This document shows positions 44,478-55,989 of a stretch of 64,000 nucleotides of DNA, one piece after another. The notes beneath the pieces are model-generated. The model searched no databases, was not told where the DNA came from, and was given only the letters and a program-made list of their open reading frames with translations. How positions within the stretch are numbered: position 1 is the stretch's first letter; each line of letters opens with the position of its first letter. The stretch covers positions 2,718,692 to 2,782,691 of the forward strand of contig CP051239.1 of NCBI GenBank assembly GCA_017794945.1. Direction: 5' to 3'. This DNA is from Alcanivorax sp. (GTDB taxonomy: Bacteria > Pseudomonadota > Gammaproteobacteria > Pseudomonadales > Alcanivoracaceae). The translations under genes were made by a program, and so were the position numbers.

Positions 44478-45530
44478 ATGAGCGACAAGAGTAAGGCACT
44501 GTCGGCGGCGCTGTCTCAGATCGAGCGCCAGTTCGGTAAAGGTTCGGTGATGCGCATGGGCGACCAGAAGCGCGAGCGCATTCCCGCCATTTCCACCGGC
44601 TCCCTGGGGCTGGATATCGCCCTGGGCATCGGTGGCCTGCCGAAAGGCCGGATCGTCGAAATTTACGGCCCGGAGTCCTCCGGTAAGACCACGCTGACCC
44701 TGAGCGTGATCGCCCAGGCGCAGAAGCAGGGCGCCACCTGCGCGTTCGTGGACGCGGAGCACGCCCTGGACCCGGATTACGCGGAAAAACTGGGCGTTAA
44801 CGTGGACGACCTGCTGGTGTCCCAGCCGGACACCGGCGAGCAGGCGCTGGAAATCACCGACATGCTTGTACGTTCCGGCGCCGTCAACGTGGTGATCGTG
44901 GACTCCGTGGCGGCCCTGGTGCCGAAGGCGGAAATCGAAGGCGAGATGGGCGACGCCCACGTCGGCCTGCAGGCCCGCCTGATGAGCCAGGCACTGCGCA
45001 AGATCACCGGTAACGTGAAAAACGCCAACTGCCTGGTGATGTTCGTCAACCAGATCCGCATGAAGATCGGTGTGATGTTCGGCAACCCGGAAACCACCAC
45101 CGGCGGCAACGCCCTCAAGTTCTACTCCTCCGTGCGCCTGGACATCCGTCGTATCGGCGCGGTGAAGCAGGGCGACGAAGTCACCGGTAACGAAACCCGG
45201 GTGAAGGTGGTCAAGAACAAGGTGGCGCCGCCGTTCAAGCAGGCGGAATTCCAGATTCTCTACGGCCAGGGCATCAATCAGCTGGGCGAAGTGCTGGACC
45301 TGGGCGTTCAGCAGGGTCTGGTGGACAAGTCCGGCGCCTGGTACGCCTACCAGGGCGACAAGATCGGCCAGGGCAAGCAGAACGCCTGCGACTATCTGGC
45401 CGAGCACCCGGACGTGGCCCAGGCCATCGAGAAGGAAATCCGTGCCCGCTTGCTGAATGTGGTCACCCCCGCCAGCGAGGAAGCGGCGGTGGCCGAGGGC
45501 GACGAGGCGCAAGACGGCAAGGATGACTGA
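44478..45530 (+). CDS. recA: Recombinase RecA
   Basis: The product has 350 residues. The start is [20 protein letters not shown], Walker [21 protein letters not shown], and the L2-side sequence [20 protein letters not shown]. It catalyses strand exchange and LexA self-cleavage. The C-terminal tail is acidic. ATG 44478 has GAGAGGGG ten bases upstream, so the further ATG at 44454 is not used. It is SOS-regulated by the box above and its stop overlaps recX. Confidence 0.98.
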   Translation: MSDKSKALSAALSQIERQFGKGSVMRMGDQKRERIPAISTGSLGLDIALGIGGLPKGRIVEIYGPESSGKTTLTLSVIAQAQKQGATCAFVDAEHALDPDYAEKLGVNVDDLLVSQPDTGEQALEITDMLVRSGAVNVVIVDSVAALVPKAEIEGEMGDAHVGLQARLMSQALRKITGNVKNANCLVMFVNQIRMKIGVMFGNPETTTGGNALKFYSSVRLDIRRIGAVKQGDEVTGNETRVKVVKNKVAPPFKQAEFQILYGQGINQLGEVLDLGVQQGLVDKSGAWYAYQGDKIGQGKQNACDYLAEHPDVAQAIEKEIRARLLNVVTPASEEAAVAEGDEAQDGKDD

Positions 45531-46023
45531 ACGGCGCCGGCGACAGCGGGGCCCCGAAGACGGCCCCGCCGACCCTGCAGAGTTACGCCAGTATGCGGTG
45601 AAGATGCTGGCGCGCCGGGACCACGGCCGTGCCGAGTTGCGCGTCAAGATGGCGCGCAAGTTCGGCGACAGCGAGGCGCTGGACGCGGCGCTGGACTGGT
45701 GCCAGGAACACGACTTTCTGAATGACCGGCGCTTCGCCGGTTTTTTTGTGCGTTCGCGGATCGAGCGCGGCCAGGGCCCGTTGCGCATCCGCTCCGAGCT
45801 TCAGCAGCGCGGCCTTCCGGAGGCCCTGGTCAAGGAGGCCCTGGAACAGGCCGAGTGTGACTGGTTTGCCCTGGCCCGCGAGACCCACGCCCGGCGCTTC
45901 CGCCGGCCGCCGGCGGACCGCAAGGAAAAAGCCCGCCAGTTGCGCTTTCTGCAGTCCCGGGGCTTCGACGCGGAGCAGAGCTTCAACGCGCTGGATCTGG
46001 CCGGGGAAGAAGACCTCGACTGA
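45523..46023 (+). CDS. recX: RecA regulator RecX
   Basis: The 166-residue product starts [14 protein letters not shown], with the RecX helical repeats [20 protein letters not shown] and [20 protein letters not shown]. RecX caps RecA filaments and limits their growth. ATG 45523 lies inside the last codons of recA (8-base overlap). The frame is open to 45457, but that part duplicates recA coding sequence out of frame. Confidence 0.93.
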   Translation: MTERRRRQRGPEDGPADPAELRQYAVKMLARRDHGRAELRVKMARKFGDSEALDAALDWCQEHDFLNDRRFAGFFVRSRIERGQGPLRIRSELQQRGLPEALVKEALEQAECDWFALARETHARRFRRPPADRKEKARQLRFLQSRGFDAEQSFNALDLAGEEDLD

Positions 46024-46103
46024 TCCGGTGCGCATCGCCGCTTTATTCCCCCGTCGGACAGGTCATAATGCTTTCCCTTTCTGACAGGTAACGGGGAATC
46101 GAC

Positions 46104-46868
46104 GTGGAATACCTGAGCGACCCCTGGCTGGTGGCGGCCTTGCTGGGTTCCGGCGTGATCGCCGGCTTTATCAATACCCTGGCCGGCGGCGGCGGGCTGC
46201 TGATTCTGCCGCTGCTGATGCTGACCGGCATGGGGCCGGCCCTGGCCAACGGCACCATGCGTGTGGGCGTCTTGATCCAGTGTCTTGAGGGCGCCCGCCA
46301 ATTCCATCGCCACGGCTCCATGCCGGTGGCGGCGTTACCGGGCATCATGGTGCCGACCCTGGCCGGCGCCTTGCTCGGCACTCTGGCCGCGTCCTTCCTG
46401 CCGACCACCATTCTGGAACCGGTATTGCTGACCACCCTGGTGGTGATGGCGGTGGTGATGGTGCTCAAGCCGTCCACGCTGGTGGCCGGGCCCGACGAGG
46501 CGCCCCGCGCTCTGGCCAGCACCCCGGCGGCCTGGGCCGGGCTGTTCGTGACCGGGGCCTACGGCGGCTTCGCCCAGGCCGGGGTGGGCTTCCTGCTGAT
46601 CGCGGTGCTGGCGGGCCAGCTGCGTTACGACCTGGTGCGCACCAACGGCCTGAAGCTGGCGATCACCGCCGGCTTCACCATTCTCGCCCTGGGTATTTTC
46701 GTGTGGCGGGATCAGGTCGCCTGGCTGCCGGGCCTGCTGGTCGCCGCCGGCACCCTGCTGGGCGTGCGGCTGGGCGTGGGCTTCGCCCACAAGGTGTCCC
46801 AGCGTGTGCTGAAGTGGATTCTGCTGGTGATGGTGGTGACGGTCTGCGCGGCGGCGGCGTTCAAGTAA
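46104..46868 (+). CDS. TSUP (TauE/SafE) family transporter
   Basis: This 254-residue protein has about eight hydrophobic segments in two repeats (GVIAGFINTLAGGGGLLILP and GLFVTGAYGGFAQAGVGFLL). TSUP proteins move sulfite, sulfonates or other organic anions, and the substrate is not deducible. The start is GTG at 46104 after CGGGGAATC. Confidence 0.87.
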   Translation: MEYLSDPWLVAALLGSGVIAGFINTLAGGGGLLILPLLMLTGMGPALANGTMRVGVLIQCLEGARQFHRHGSMPVAALPGIMVPTLAGALLGTLAASFLPTTILEPVLLTTLVVMAVVMVLKPSTLVAGPDEAPRALASTPAAWAGLFVTGAYGGFAQAGVGFLLIAVLAGQLRYDLVRTNGLKLAITAGFTILALGIFVWRDQVAWLPGLLVAAGTLLGVRLGVGFAHKVSQRVLKWILLVMVVTVCAAAAFK

Positions 46869-46871
46869 GTG

Positions 46872-46892
46872 GCGCGCCGGGCCGGCGCGCCT
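46872..46892 (+). terminator. Hairpin after the TSUP gene
   Basis: GGCGCGCCG-GGC-CGGCGCGCC is a perfect 9-base inverted repeat followed by only two Ts. It is a weak intrinsic terminator candidate ahead of the alaS promoter (TTGACA at 46912, TATACT at 46922). Confidence 0.5.
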
Positions 46893-46965
46893 TCCCCATC
46901 GCAACCGCCCTTTGACAACGCTATACTTTGCTCCCCATTTCCCTGTCTAAAGTAGTTGCTTGCGT

Positions 46966-49563
<2,598 letters not shown>

Positions 49564-49634
49564 CCACCCTCACATGAAAATCAGGGGCGCAAATGCTATG
49601 CTTGCGCGCCTCTTTTGGCAGAAACCAAGTCACT

Positions 49635-50861
49635 ATGGCTCTAATTGTCCAGAAATACGGCGGCACCTCGGTAGGCACCGTCGAACGCATTCAGGCCGTC
49701 GCCGAACGGGTGGCGCGCTTCCGGGAACGTGGTGATCAGGTGGTCGTGGTGGTCTCCGCCATGAGCGGTGAAACCAACCGCCTGATCGAATTGGCCAACG
49801 GCGTGCACGACAACCCGCCGGCGCGGGAGATGGACGTGCTGGTCTCCACCGGCGAGCAGGTCACCATCGCGCTGCTGTCCATGGCGCTGCAGAAGCTCAA
49901 CGTGGGCGCCCGTTCCTACACCGGCGGCCAGGTCGCCATCCGCACCGACAACACCCACTCCAAGGCCCGCATCGAAGAGATCGACGACCGCAAGATGCGC
50001 GCCGATCTCGACGCCGGCCGGGTGTGCGTGGTGGCCGGCTTCCAGGGCATCGACCAGGACGGCAACATCACCACCCTGGGCCGGGGCGGCTCGGACACCA
50101 CCGCGGTGGCCCTGGCGGCGGCGCTGAAGGCCGACGAGTGCCAGATCTACACCGATGTGGACGGGGTCTACACCACCGATCCGCGCGTGGTGGACACCGC
50201 CCGCCGTCTGGACAGCATCACCTTCGAGGAAATGCTGGAAATGGCCAGCCTGGGTTCCAAGGTGTTGCAGATTCGCTCGGTGGAATTCGCCGGCAAATAC
50301 AACGTGCCGCTGCGCGTACTGTCCAGTTTTCAAGAGGGCCCGGGCACCCTCATTACCGTCGACGACGAGGTGGATATGGAAAAGCCGGTTATCTCTGGCA
50401 TCGCTTTTACCCGTGACGAAGCAAAGATCACCGTACGCGGCGCGCCGGATACCCCGGGCATTGCCTTCAAGATTCTCGGACCGGTCAGCGACGCCAACAT
50501 CGAGGTGGACATGATCGTGCAGAACGTGGGCGCCGACGGCGCCACCGACTTCACGTTCACGGTGCACCGCAACGATTTCGCCAAAGCCAAGGAGGCCCTC
50601 AAGCAGGCCGCCGAGGAACTGGGCAATCCGGAAATCATCGGTGACGACAAGATCGCGAAAATCTCCCTGGTGGGCGTGGGCATGCGCTCCCACGCCGGTG
50701 TGGCGAGCAAGATGTTCCAGACGCTGGCCGCCGAAGGTGTGAACATCACCATGATCTCCACCTCCGAGATTAAAGTCTCCGTGGTGGTGGCCGAGAAATA
50801 CCTCGAATTGGCGGTGCGCGCGCTGCATCAGGCGTTCGAATTGGACCAGCCGGCGGCATGA
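49635..50861 (+). CDS. lysC: Aspartate kinase, ACT-domain type
   Basis: This 408-residue aspartokinase makes the first step toward Lys, Met and Thr. Kinase motifs [13 protein letters not shown] and [20 protein letters not shown] are followed by two ACT domains (about 265-400) for feedback inhibition. An internal ATG in [16 protein letters not shown] with GAGGTGG close by could start a separate regulatory beta chain, as known for alpha2beta2 aspartokinases. This is inference. ATG 49635 ([10 protein letters not shown]) is chosen over an upstream frame to 49593. Confidence 0.95.
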   Translation: MALIVQKYGGTSVGTVERIQAVAERVARFRERGDQVVVVVSAMSGETNRLIELANGVHDNPPAREMDVLVSTGEQVTIALLSMALQKLNVGARSYTGGQVAIRTDNTHSKARIEEIDDRKMRADLDAGRVCVVAGFQGIDQDGNITTLGRGGSDTTAVALAAALKADECQIYTDVDGVYTTDPRVVDTARRLDSITFEEMLEMASLGSKVLQIRSVEFAGKYNVPLRVLSSFQEGPGTLITVDDEVDMEKPVISGIAFTRDEAKITVRGAPDTPGIAFKILGPVSDANIEVDMIVQNVGADGATDFTFTVHRNDFAKAKEALKQAAEELGNPEIIGDDKIAKISLVGVGMRSHAGVASKMFQTLAAEGVNITMISTSEIKVSVVVAEKYLELAVRALHQAFELDQPAA

Positions 50862-50869
50862 TGTCGGCA

Positions 50870-50899
50870 CCCGCCCTGTGATTGCGTTCACAGGGCGGG
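50870..50899 (+). terminator. Hairpin between lysC and csrA
   Basis: CCCGCCCTGTG-ATTGCGTT-CACAGGGCGGG is a perfect 11-base stem with an 8-base loop just after lysC. There is no U-tract, so it may attenuate or stabilise rather than terminate. Confidence 0.5.
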
Positions 50900-51057
50900 C
50901 GTGGCTAGTCTCTAGGGAGACTTTCCTAATCTGATGCGGCATAATGCCGGCCTCGCTCACCGTAGAGCCGGGTCGTCCGCATCATGGAATACAAGGATGA
51001 CGGGTCCGCTCACGCTCGGTGTGCGGGAACGCGCTCACTGAACAATCTGATGGACCC

Positions 51058-51065
51058 AGGAGGGA
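51058..51065 (+). promoter_or_regulatory. csrA ribosome binding site with overlapping CsrA motif
   Basis: AGGAGGGA six bases before the csrA ATG contains two GGA-type CsrA contact motifs. Other leader GGA motifs are at 50986, 50995, 51026 and 51052. This is the pattern of CsrA autorepression. Confidence 0.6.
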
Positions 51066-51071
51066 TTTTCC

Positions 51072-51263
51072 ATGCTGATACTTACGCGTCGCGTCGGCGA
51101 GACGTTGATGGTCGGCGACGATGTCACCGTCACCGTGCTTGGCGTCAAAGGCAACCAGGTCCGTATTGGCGTTAACGCCCCTAAGGAAGTCGCGGTGCAC
51201 CGTGAAGAGATCTACCAGCGGATCCAACACGAAAAAAGCAGCGACAGCGGCGAGAATGCCTGA
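51072..51263 (+). CDS. csrA: Carbon storage regulator CsrA/RsmA
   Basis: This 63-residue RNA-binding dimer, [20 protein letters not shown] followed by [20 protein letters not shown], has the conserved Arg44-region residues. It binds GGA loops in mRNA leaders and controls motility, biofilm and carbon metabolism. The RsmY/Z-like RNA at 31255 is its likely antagonist. Its leader suggests autoregulation. Confidence 0.98.
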   Translation: MLILTRRVGETLMVGDDVTVTVLGVKGNQVRIGVNAPKEVAVHREEIYQRIQHEKSSDSGENA

Positions 51264-51290
51264 TTTTTGGGCTGTATTTTTCGCGCAAGC

Positions 51291-51299
51291 TGGTATCAT
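51291..51299 (+). promoter_or_regulatory. Extended -10 element of tRNA-Ser
   Basis: TGGTATCAT (TGn-TATCAT) lies 44 bases before the tRNA, without a clear -35. Confidence 0.45.
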
Positions 51300-51342
51300 G
51301 CGCCGCTAAATCGTTATCCAACGATCGAAAAAACCGAGTTCC

Positions 51343-51433
51343 GGAGAGGTGGGTGAGTGGCTGAAACCAGTTCCCTGCTAAGGAACCATACGCATTGCGC
51401 GTATCGAGGGTTCGAATCCCTCCCTCTCCGCCA
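51343..51433 (+). tRNA. tRNA-Ser (anticodon GCT)
   Basis: This 91-base class II tRNA has a long variable arm (ATACGC/GCGTAT) and CCA. The acceptor GGAGAGG pairs with CCTCTCC, and the anticodon stem GTTCC/GGAAC holds loop CTGCTAA (anticodon GCT). Its 3' end is part of a large inverted repeat, described separately. Confidence 0.97.
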
Positions 51434-51505
51434 TACACAAAAAAGCCCGGCCAACGCCGGGCTTTTTTGTGTATGGCGGAGAGGGAGTTGATGATTCGAA
51501 CCCTC
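51406..51505. repeat. 100-base inverted repeat: reversed copy of the tRNA-Ser 3' end
   Basis: A perfect 32-base inverted repeat (51420-51451 against 51456-51487, 4-base spacer CAAC) covers the last 14 bases of the tRNA, its trailer and the terminator. After a short mismatch a second arm pair follows: 51406-51418 (T arm, GAGGGTTCGAATC) against 51493-51505. The right half is thus a reversed copy of the T arm and acceptor 3' strand. Confidence 0.9.
51439..51468 (+). terminator. tRNA-Ser terminator
   Basis: AAAAAAGCCCGGC-CAAC-GCCGGGCTTTTTT is a strong intrinsic terminator on both strands and forms the centre of the inverted repeat. Confidence 0.92.
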
Positions 51506-51572
51506 CGTTCGACCGAACGGCGCAAAGCGCCGTGAGGGGCGTTGCCGCCCAGCGGCAACGGGGCGCAGCCCC
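51505..51572. repeat. Run of four small hairpins
   Basis: CCGTTCG-AC-CGAACGG (51505-51520), GGCGC-AAA-GCGCC (51519-51531), CGTTGCCGC-CCA-GCGGCAACG (51540-51560) and GGGGC-GCA-GCCCC (51560-51572) follow one another. Confidence 0.8.
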
Positions 51573-51740
51573 GAGCGCAGCGAGCCCATCCCTCCCTCTC
51601 GGCGCGCCCCAGCGCGCCCAGGCCTCTCCGCCAGCACCGCCGCAGCCAGTAGGCTCCGCCTGCGAATCAATCCCTCCCTCAGGCGCGCCCAAACCTCTCA
51701 GCAAGCGCCCCTGCAAAGATCGACCATCGCAGCCCTCTGA
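51573..51740. other. Non-coding stretch with imperfect tRNA-end repeats
   Basis: ATCCCTCCCTC, the core of the tRNA-Ser 3' end, recurs twice (around 51589 and 51669) followed by CGGCGCGCCC or AGGCGCGCCC. Frames through here encode only Ala/Pro/Arg-rich noise, so I see no gene. Confidence 0.5.
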
Positions 51741-52958
51741 TCACCCAAGGTCGCGACCATCCAACCACCCCCCGATCGCCTCCTTCCCCATGGGCCGCGC
51801 GATATAATACCCCTGCACGAAGTCACACCCGACCTCGCTGAGGAACGCCAGGGACTCCCCGTTTTCCACCCCTTCGCCGATCACCTTCAGATCCAACTGA
51901 TGGCCCAGGTCCACCGCGGATCTGATGATGGTACGCGCCTCACGGGATTCGCTGGCGGCGGCCACGAACGCCTTGTCCAGCTTGAGCTCGGAGAACGGCA
52001 GCCTGGCCAGCTGCACCATGGATGAATAGCCCACGCCGAAATCATCGATCGCCAGCTGAAACCCTTTCATCCGCAGCCGGGTGAGCAGGTCCAGCGCCAG
52101 CACGCCGTCTTCCATGGCCGCGGTCTCGGTCAGTTCCAGCGTCAGATGGCGCGGCTCCAGGCCGTGCAGTTGGCACAGCGTGACCAGCTTGTCGGCCATA
52201 TCGAAATGGGTGAGGCAGCGCGCGGAGAGGTTCACCGCCATGCTCCAGTGATCGGCGACGGGGCCGCGGGCCCGCCGGATCCCGGCCATGGTGGCGCAGG
52301 CCTGAACCAGAACCTTTCGGGTCAAGGGTTCGATCAGGCCTTCGCGTTCGGCGAGCACGATAAAGCGGTCCGGCGGAATCGGGCCCCACTGCGGATGGTT
52401 CCAGCGGGCCAGGGCCTCGAAGCCCACCGTCACGGTATCGTCGGCGCAGCGCACCTTGGGTTGATACATCAGAGTGATCTGGTTGTTCTGGATGGCGTCG
52501 GCGAGCATGGCCGGGGTGATTTCCGGCGCGGCCCCGGCGGCCGGGCGTGGTGACGGGCTGGCCGGTGGCTGCCGCCCCAGCAGCGTGCGTAAATCACGGA
52601 TTGAAAACGGTTTGGCGAGTACGCCGGCCATGCTCAGCTGGTGCTGACTGGCGGCGCGGCTGGCCGCGTCGATCACCCGGTTGCCCAGGCCGCTGGAAAT
52701 AATCAGGGTGGCGCCGCAGCGGCGGTCGGCCAGGTGGCGAATCACCTCCATGCCGTCCATTTCGGGCATCACCAGATCCAGCAGTATGTGGCTCGGCCGC
52801 CAACCGTCGAGGGTCTCGAAGAAGTCCTCGGGTCGGGTCGTGACCCGGCACTGATAGCCCAGGTTTTCGGCCATGTTGCGCACGGTCTGGCCGATATCCG
52901 GGTCGTCATCCAGGACCAGTAACCGGGACGCGATGTCTGATTGTTCCGATGCTGTCAT
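51741..52958 (-). CDS. Response regulator with EAL c-di-GMP phosphodiesterase domain
   Basis: The product has 405 residues. The receiver domain (about 12-125) has phospho-acceptor Asp61 in LLDLVMPEMDG and KPF. The EAL domain (about 150-395) has all catalytic groups: E181-A-L in GFEALARW, NLSAR, ELTET, IDDFGVGYSS, LKLDK, GEGVEN and QGYYIARP. It should hydrolyse c-di-GMP under control of phosphorylation. Its ATG overlaps the stop of the hybrid kinase (ATGA), so that kinase is the likely partner. Confidence 0.93.
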   Translation of the reverse strand: MTASEQSDIASRLLVLDDDPDIGQTVRNMAENLGYQCRVTTRPEDFFETLDGWRPSHILLDLVMPEMDGMEVIRHLADRRCGATLIISSGLGNRVIDAASRAASQHQLSMAGVLAKPFSIRDLRTLLGRQPPASPSPRPAAGAAPEITPAMLADAIQNNQITLMYQPKVRCADDTVTVGFEALARWNHPQWGPIPPDRFIVLAEREGLIEPLTRKVLVQACATMAGIRRARGPVADHWSMAVNLSARCLTHFDMADKLVTLCQLHGLEPRHLTLELTETAAMEDGVLALDLLTRLRMKGFQLAIDDFGVGYSSMVQLARLPFSELKLDKAFVAAASESREARTIIRSAVDLGHQLDLKVIGEGVENGESLAFLSEVGCDFVQGYYIARPMGKEAIGGWLDGRDLG

Positions 52959-55747
52959 CTCGGCACCTCATTGAGGGCGTCACGAACTTTACGCGCCAGC
53001 TCGTCCCTGTGATATGGCTTCTCCAACAAGTGAACGCCGGGGTCCAGGCGCCCCTGATGGACGATGGCGTTCTCGGTATAGCCGGAGGTGTACAGTACCG
53101 GCAGACCGGGAAATCGTTGCCGCGCCAGACGGGCCAGTTCCGGCCCGTTGGGGCCGCCGGGCATGATCACGTCGGTGAACAGCAGGTCCACCTCCTGTTC
53201 CCCGAGTATCGTCAGCGCCGCCTCGCCGTTCACGGCGCTGATCACCCGGTAACCCAGGTCCCGCAGCTGACTTGTCGCCTGATCGCGCACGGCGCCGTCG
53301 TCCTCCACCAGCAGAATGGTTTCCGCGCGGTTGGAGAACCGCACCGGCGAGACCGGCGGGACCTCGGCCTTTTGGTCAGTGCGGTCCGCCCTGGGCAGGT
53401 AGAGTTTTACCGTGGTGCCCTCGCCGGGCTCGGAGTAGATCTTGATATGCCCACGCGATTGCTTGACGAAGCCGTACACCATGCTCAGCCCCAGGCCGGT
53501 GCCCTTGCCCTTGGGTTTGGTGGTGAAGAACGGCTCGAACACTTTCTTGAGCGCCGCCGCCGGGATGCCTTCGCCGGTATCGGAAACCACCACCTGGACG
53601 TAATCGCCGGGCACCACTTCCGAGTCGCGCCGGGCGTAGTTTTTGTCCAGGGTGACGTTGGCGGTTTCAAGCACGATGCTGCCGTTGCCGGATACGGCGT
53701 CACGGGCGTTGATGCACAGATTAAGAATCGCCGATTCCAGCTGCGCCGGATCGATGAACGCCGGCCAGGGTGAAGCGCAGGGCACGATGTTGAAATCCAC
53801 GTGTTCGTGCAGGGTAGGGCGCAGCAACGGCGTGAGGCCGTTGATCAGCTCGTTGACGTCGACGATCTCCGGCGCCAGGGGCTGGCGCCGGGCGAACGCC
53901 AGCAGGCGCCGGGTGAGTTCCGCCGCGCGCTCGGCGGCGCCGCGAATCAGACGCGCCGAATCGCGCAGTAACGGCGTTTCCTCCAGTTGCTCTTCCAGCA
54001 GTTCCGAATTGCCGAGAATCACGGTGAGCAGGTTATTGAAGTCATGGGCGACGCCGCCGGTGAGCTGGCCGACCGCTTCCAGACGCTGCGACTGCTGCAG
54101 TTGTTCTTCCAGTGCCAGACGTTCAGTGATATCGGTGTTGATGGCGAGGACCGCCTCCGGTTTACCGTGGTCGTCGACGACCAGGCTCCAGCGCGCCTCG
54201 GAAATCACGCTGTCACCGTTGGCGTTCCGGCCGCTCAGACGGCCGGCCCACTGGCCGTTGTCCAACAGTGCCCGGGTGGCGGCCTCGAGAAGGGCCTGGT
54301 CTTCACCCAGCACCTCGTCGATACGGCGCCCCAGCGCCTGATCCTGACGCCAGCCGTAGATCGCTTCCGCGGCCTGGTTCCAGTAGGTGATGCGGCGCGC
54401 CAGGTCGAGCACCATGATGGCGTCGCTGGACTTGTCCAGCAGCGTCGCCTGGCGGGCCAGATTGGCGAGAAACCGGCGCCGCTCGGTGACGTCGCTCATG
54501 CCGCCCACCATGCGCAGGGCGTCGCCGTTTTCGTCACGGATCACATAGCCCCGGTCCGACACATAGGCGACGCTGCCGTCCTTGCATATAAAGCGGTATT
54601 CAGCTTCCCACTTCTGCTGCTGGCTGTAGATCACCCGTTCGATGTCGGTGAGCACGCGTTTCTTGTCGTCGGGGTGGATGCGCGTGGTCCAGGAACGGCT
54701 GTCGTGTTCCAGGTCGTCGGCGCTGTAGCCGAACAGGGTTTGCATGCCCTCGCTCCACCACAGACGGTCGGTGGAGGTGTTCCAGTCCCAGATGGCGTCG
54801 GCGGTGGCGCGGGCCGCCGCTTCGAAGCGGATTTTCTCCTCGCGCAGGGCGCCGGCCGCGCGGCGCTGCTCGCTGACGTCCTGAAAGGCGCCGTCCACGC
54901 GGATCACCCTGCCGGCGTCGTCGAATACCGGTTCACCCAGGGCGCGCACCCAGAACGGCTGGCCGCTGGTGTTGAGAACCTGGAGTTCTTCGTCGTAGGG
55001 GATGCCTTCGTTCACGCAGGCCGCGAACAACGCCTGAATTTTCGGCTTGTCTTCTTGGCCGTAAAAGTTCAGGCATTCGTCCAGCGTCAAGCGGGTGTCG
55101 CTGCCCAGGTCATGCAGCGCCAGTATCTCCGGTGACATGGTTACCCGCCCGGTGGCCACATCCACGCTCCAGGCGCCCACCCGGGCCAGCCGCCCGGCGA
55201 TGCCGGTGAGACGCTGGGTGCGCTCCTGTTCGTCGATGGTGTTCTGGAGCCTCAGGTTCTGACGGCGCAGTTCCAGGTGCATCATCACCTGGTCGGCCAG
55301 CAGGGCCAGGTAGTTGGCTTGCGCATCGCTCAGGTCCCGGGGGCGGTGATCCATCACGCAGAGGGTGCCGAGCACCTGATTTTCCGATGACAGCAATGGG
55401 ATGCCGGCGTAGAAGCGGATGCCGTTGGGGTCGGTGACCACCGGGTTATCGGCGAAGCGGTGGTCGAGCCGGGTATCCGGGATGATCAGAGGGCCGGTGC
55501 CGCGAATGGTGTGGTCGCAGAGCGCGATGTCGCGTTCGGTTTCCTGGATATCAAGCCCCACGGAGGCTTTGAACCACTGGCGGTGCCGGTCCACCAGGGT
55601 GACGGTGGAGATCGGACAATCACAGAGCGCCGCCGCGCGCCGCACGATGTCGTCGTATTCGTGTTCCGGGGCGCTGTCCAGAATATTGTAGCTGGCCAGG
55701 CTTTCCAGCCGGACCCGCTCCGTCTCTGACATCCCCTTGTCCTGCAT
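52955..55747 (-). CDS. GAF-PAS hybrid sensor histidine kinase
   Basis: This 930-residue cytoplasmic kinase has no membrane segments. Order: GAF (about 20-160, SIVTLVDRHRQWFKASVGLD-type core), three PAS units (about 180-295, 305-420, 430-545), HisKA with His568 in GGVAHDFNNLLTVILGNSEL, HATPase (about 665-780) and a C-terminal receiver with Asp859 in LLFTDVIMPGGPNGPELA. A start at 55747 (MQDKGMSETERVRLESLASY) is backed by GGAGGGGGA. 55732 is also possible. It is coupled to the REC-EAL gene, suggesting a signal-to-c-di-GMP pathway. Confidence 0.92.
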   Translation of the reverse strand: MQDKGMSETERVRLESLASYNILDSAPEHEYDDIVRRAAALCDCPISTVTLVDRHRQWFKASVGLDIQETERDIALCDHTIRGTGPLIIPDTRLDHRFADNPVVTDPNGIRFYAGIPLLSSENQVLGTLCVMDHRPRDLSDAQANYLALLADQVMMHLELRRQNLRLQNTIDEQERTQRLTGIAGRLARVGAWSVDVATGRVTMSPEILALHDLGSDTRLTLDECLNFYGQEDKPKIQALFAACVNEGIPYDEELQVLNTSGQPFWVRALGEPVFDDAGRVIRVDGAFQDVSEQRRAAGALREEKIRFEAAARATADAIWDWNTSTDRLWWSEGMQTLFGYSADDLEHDSRSWTTRIHPDDKKRVLTDIERVIYSQQQKWEAEYRFICKDGSVAYVSDRGYVIRDENGDALRMVGGMSDVTERRRFLANLARQATLLDKSSDAIMVLDLARRITYWNQAAEAIYGWRQDQALGRRIDEVLGEDQALLEAATRALLDNGQWAGRLSGRNANGDSVISEARWSLVVDDHGKPEAVLAINTDITERLALEEQLQQSQRLEAVGQLTGGVAHDFNNLLTVILGNSELLEEQLEETPLLRDSARLIRGAAERAAELTRRLLAFARRQPLAPEIVDVNELINGLTPLLRPTLHEHVDFNIVPCASPWPAFIDPAQLESAILNLCINARDAVSGNGSIVLETANVTLDKNYARRDSEVVPGDYVQVVVSDTGEGIPAAALKKVFEPFFTTKPKGKGTGLGLSMVYGFVKQSRGHIKIYSEPGEGTTVKLYLPRADRTDQKAEVPPVSPVRFSNRAETILLVEDDGAVRDQATSQLRDLGYRVISAVNGEAALTILGEQEVDLLFTDVIMPGGPNGPELARLARQRFPGLPVLYTSGYTENAIVHQGRLDPGVHLLEKPYHRDELARKVRDALNEVPR

Positions 55748-55781
55748 CAGGGTCCCCCTCCCCGCATGGCGTGGCGCGGTA

Positions 55782-55797
55782 ATACGGCGCGCCGTAT
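55782..55797. promoter_or_regulatory. Perfect 16-base palindrome upstream of the kinase/EAL operon
   Basis: ATACGGCGCGCCGTAT lies 35-50 bases before the kinase start. It could be the operator of a dimeric repressor. Confidence 0.5.
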
Positions 55798-55989
55798 ACA
55801 TACTATCTATCGCCTTTTTTTCGAATATGCCATAGCCACCAACACGGCGCCATCCAACGCATTTCTCGGCGGAAGGGCGGAAAACTTGAGTGCCGCGGGC
55901 CCGTTCACCAATCGTTCACAATAACGCCACAACGTTTCACGGTAATAAGTTGTACAAACGTACCAATAAAACAAGAACAGGAAGGTGCT

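Noticed and set aside
51469..51807. 112-codon frame through the region after tRNA-Ser
   Set aside because: It runs through hairpins and tRNA-end repeats and into the antisense of the EAL gene. Pro/Ala/Ser noise.
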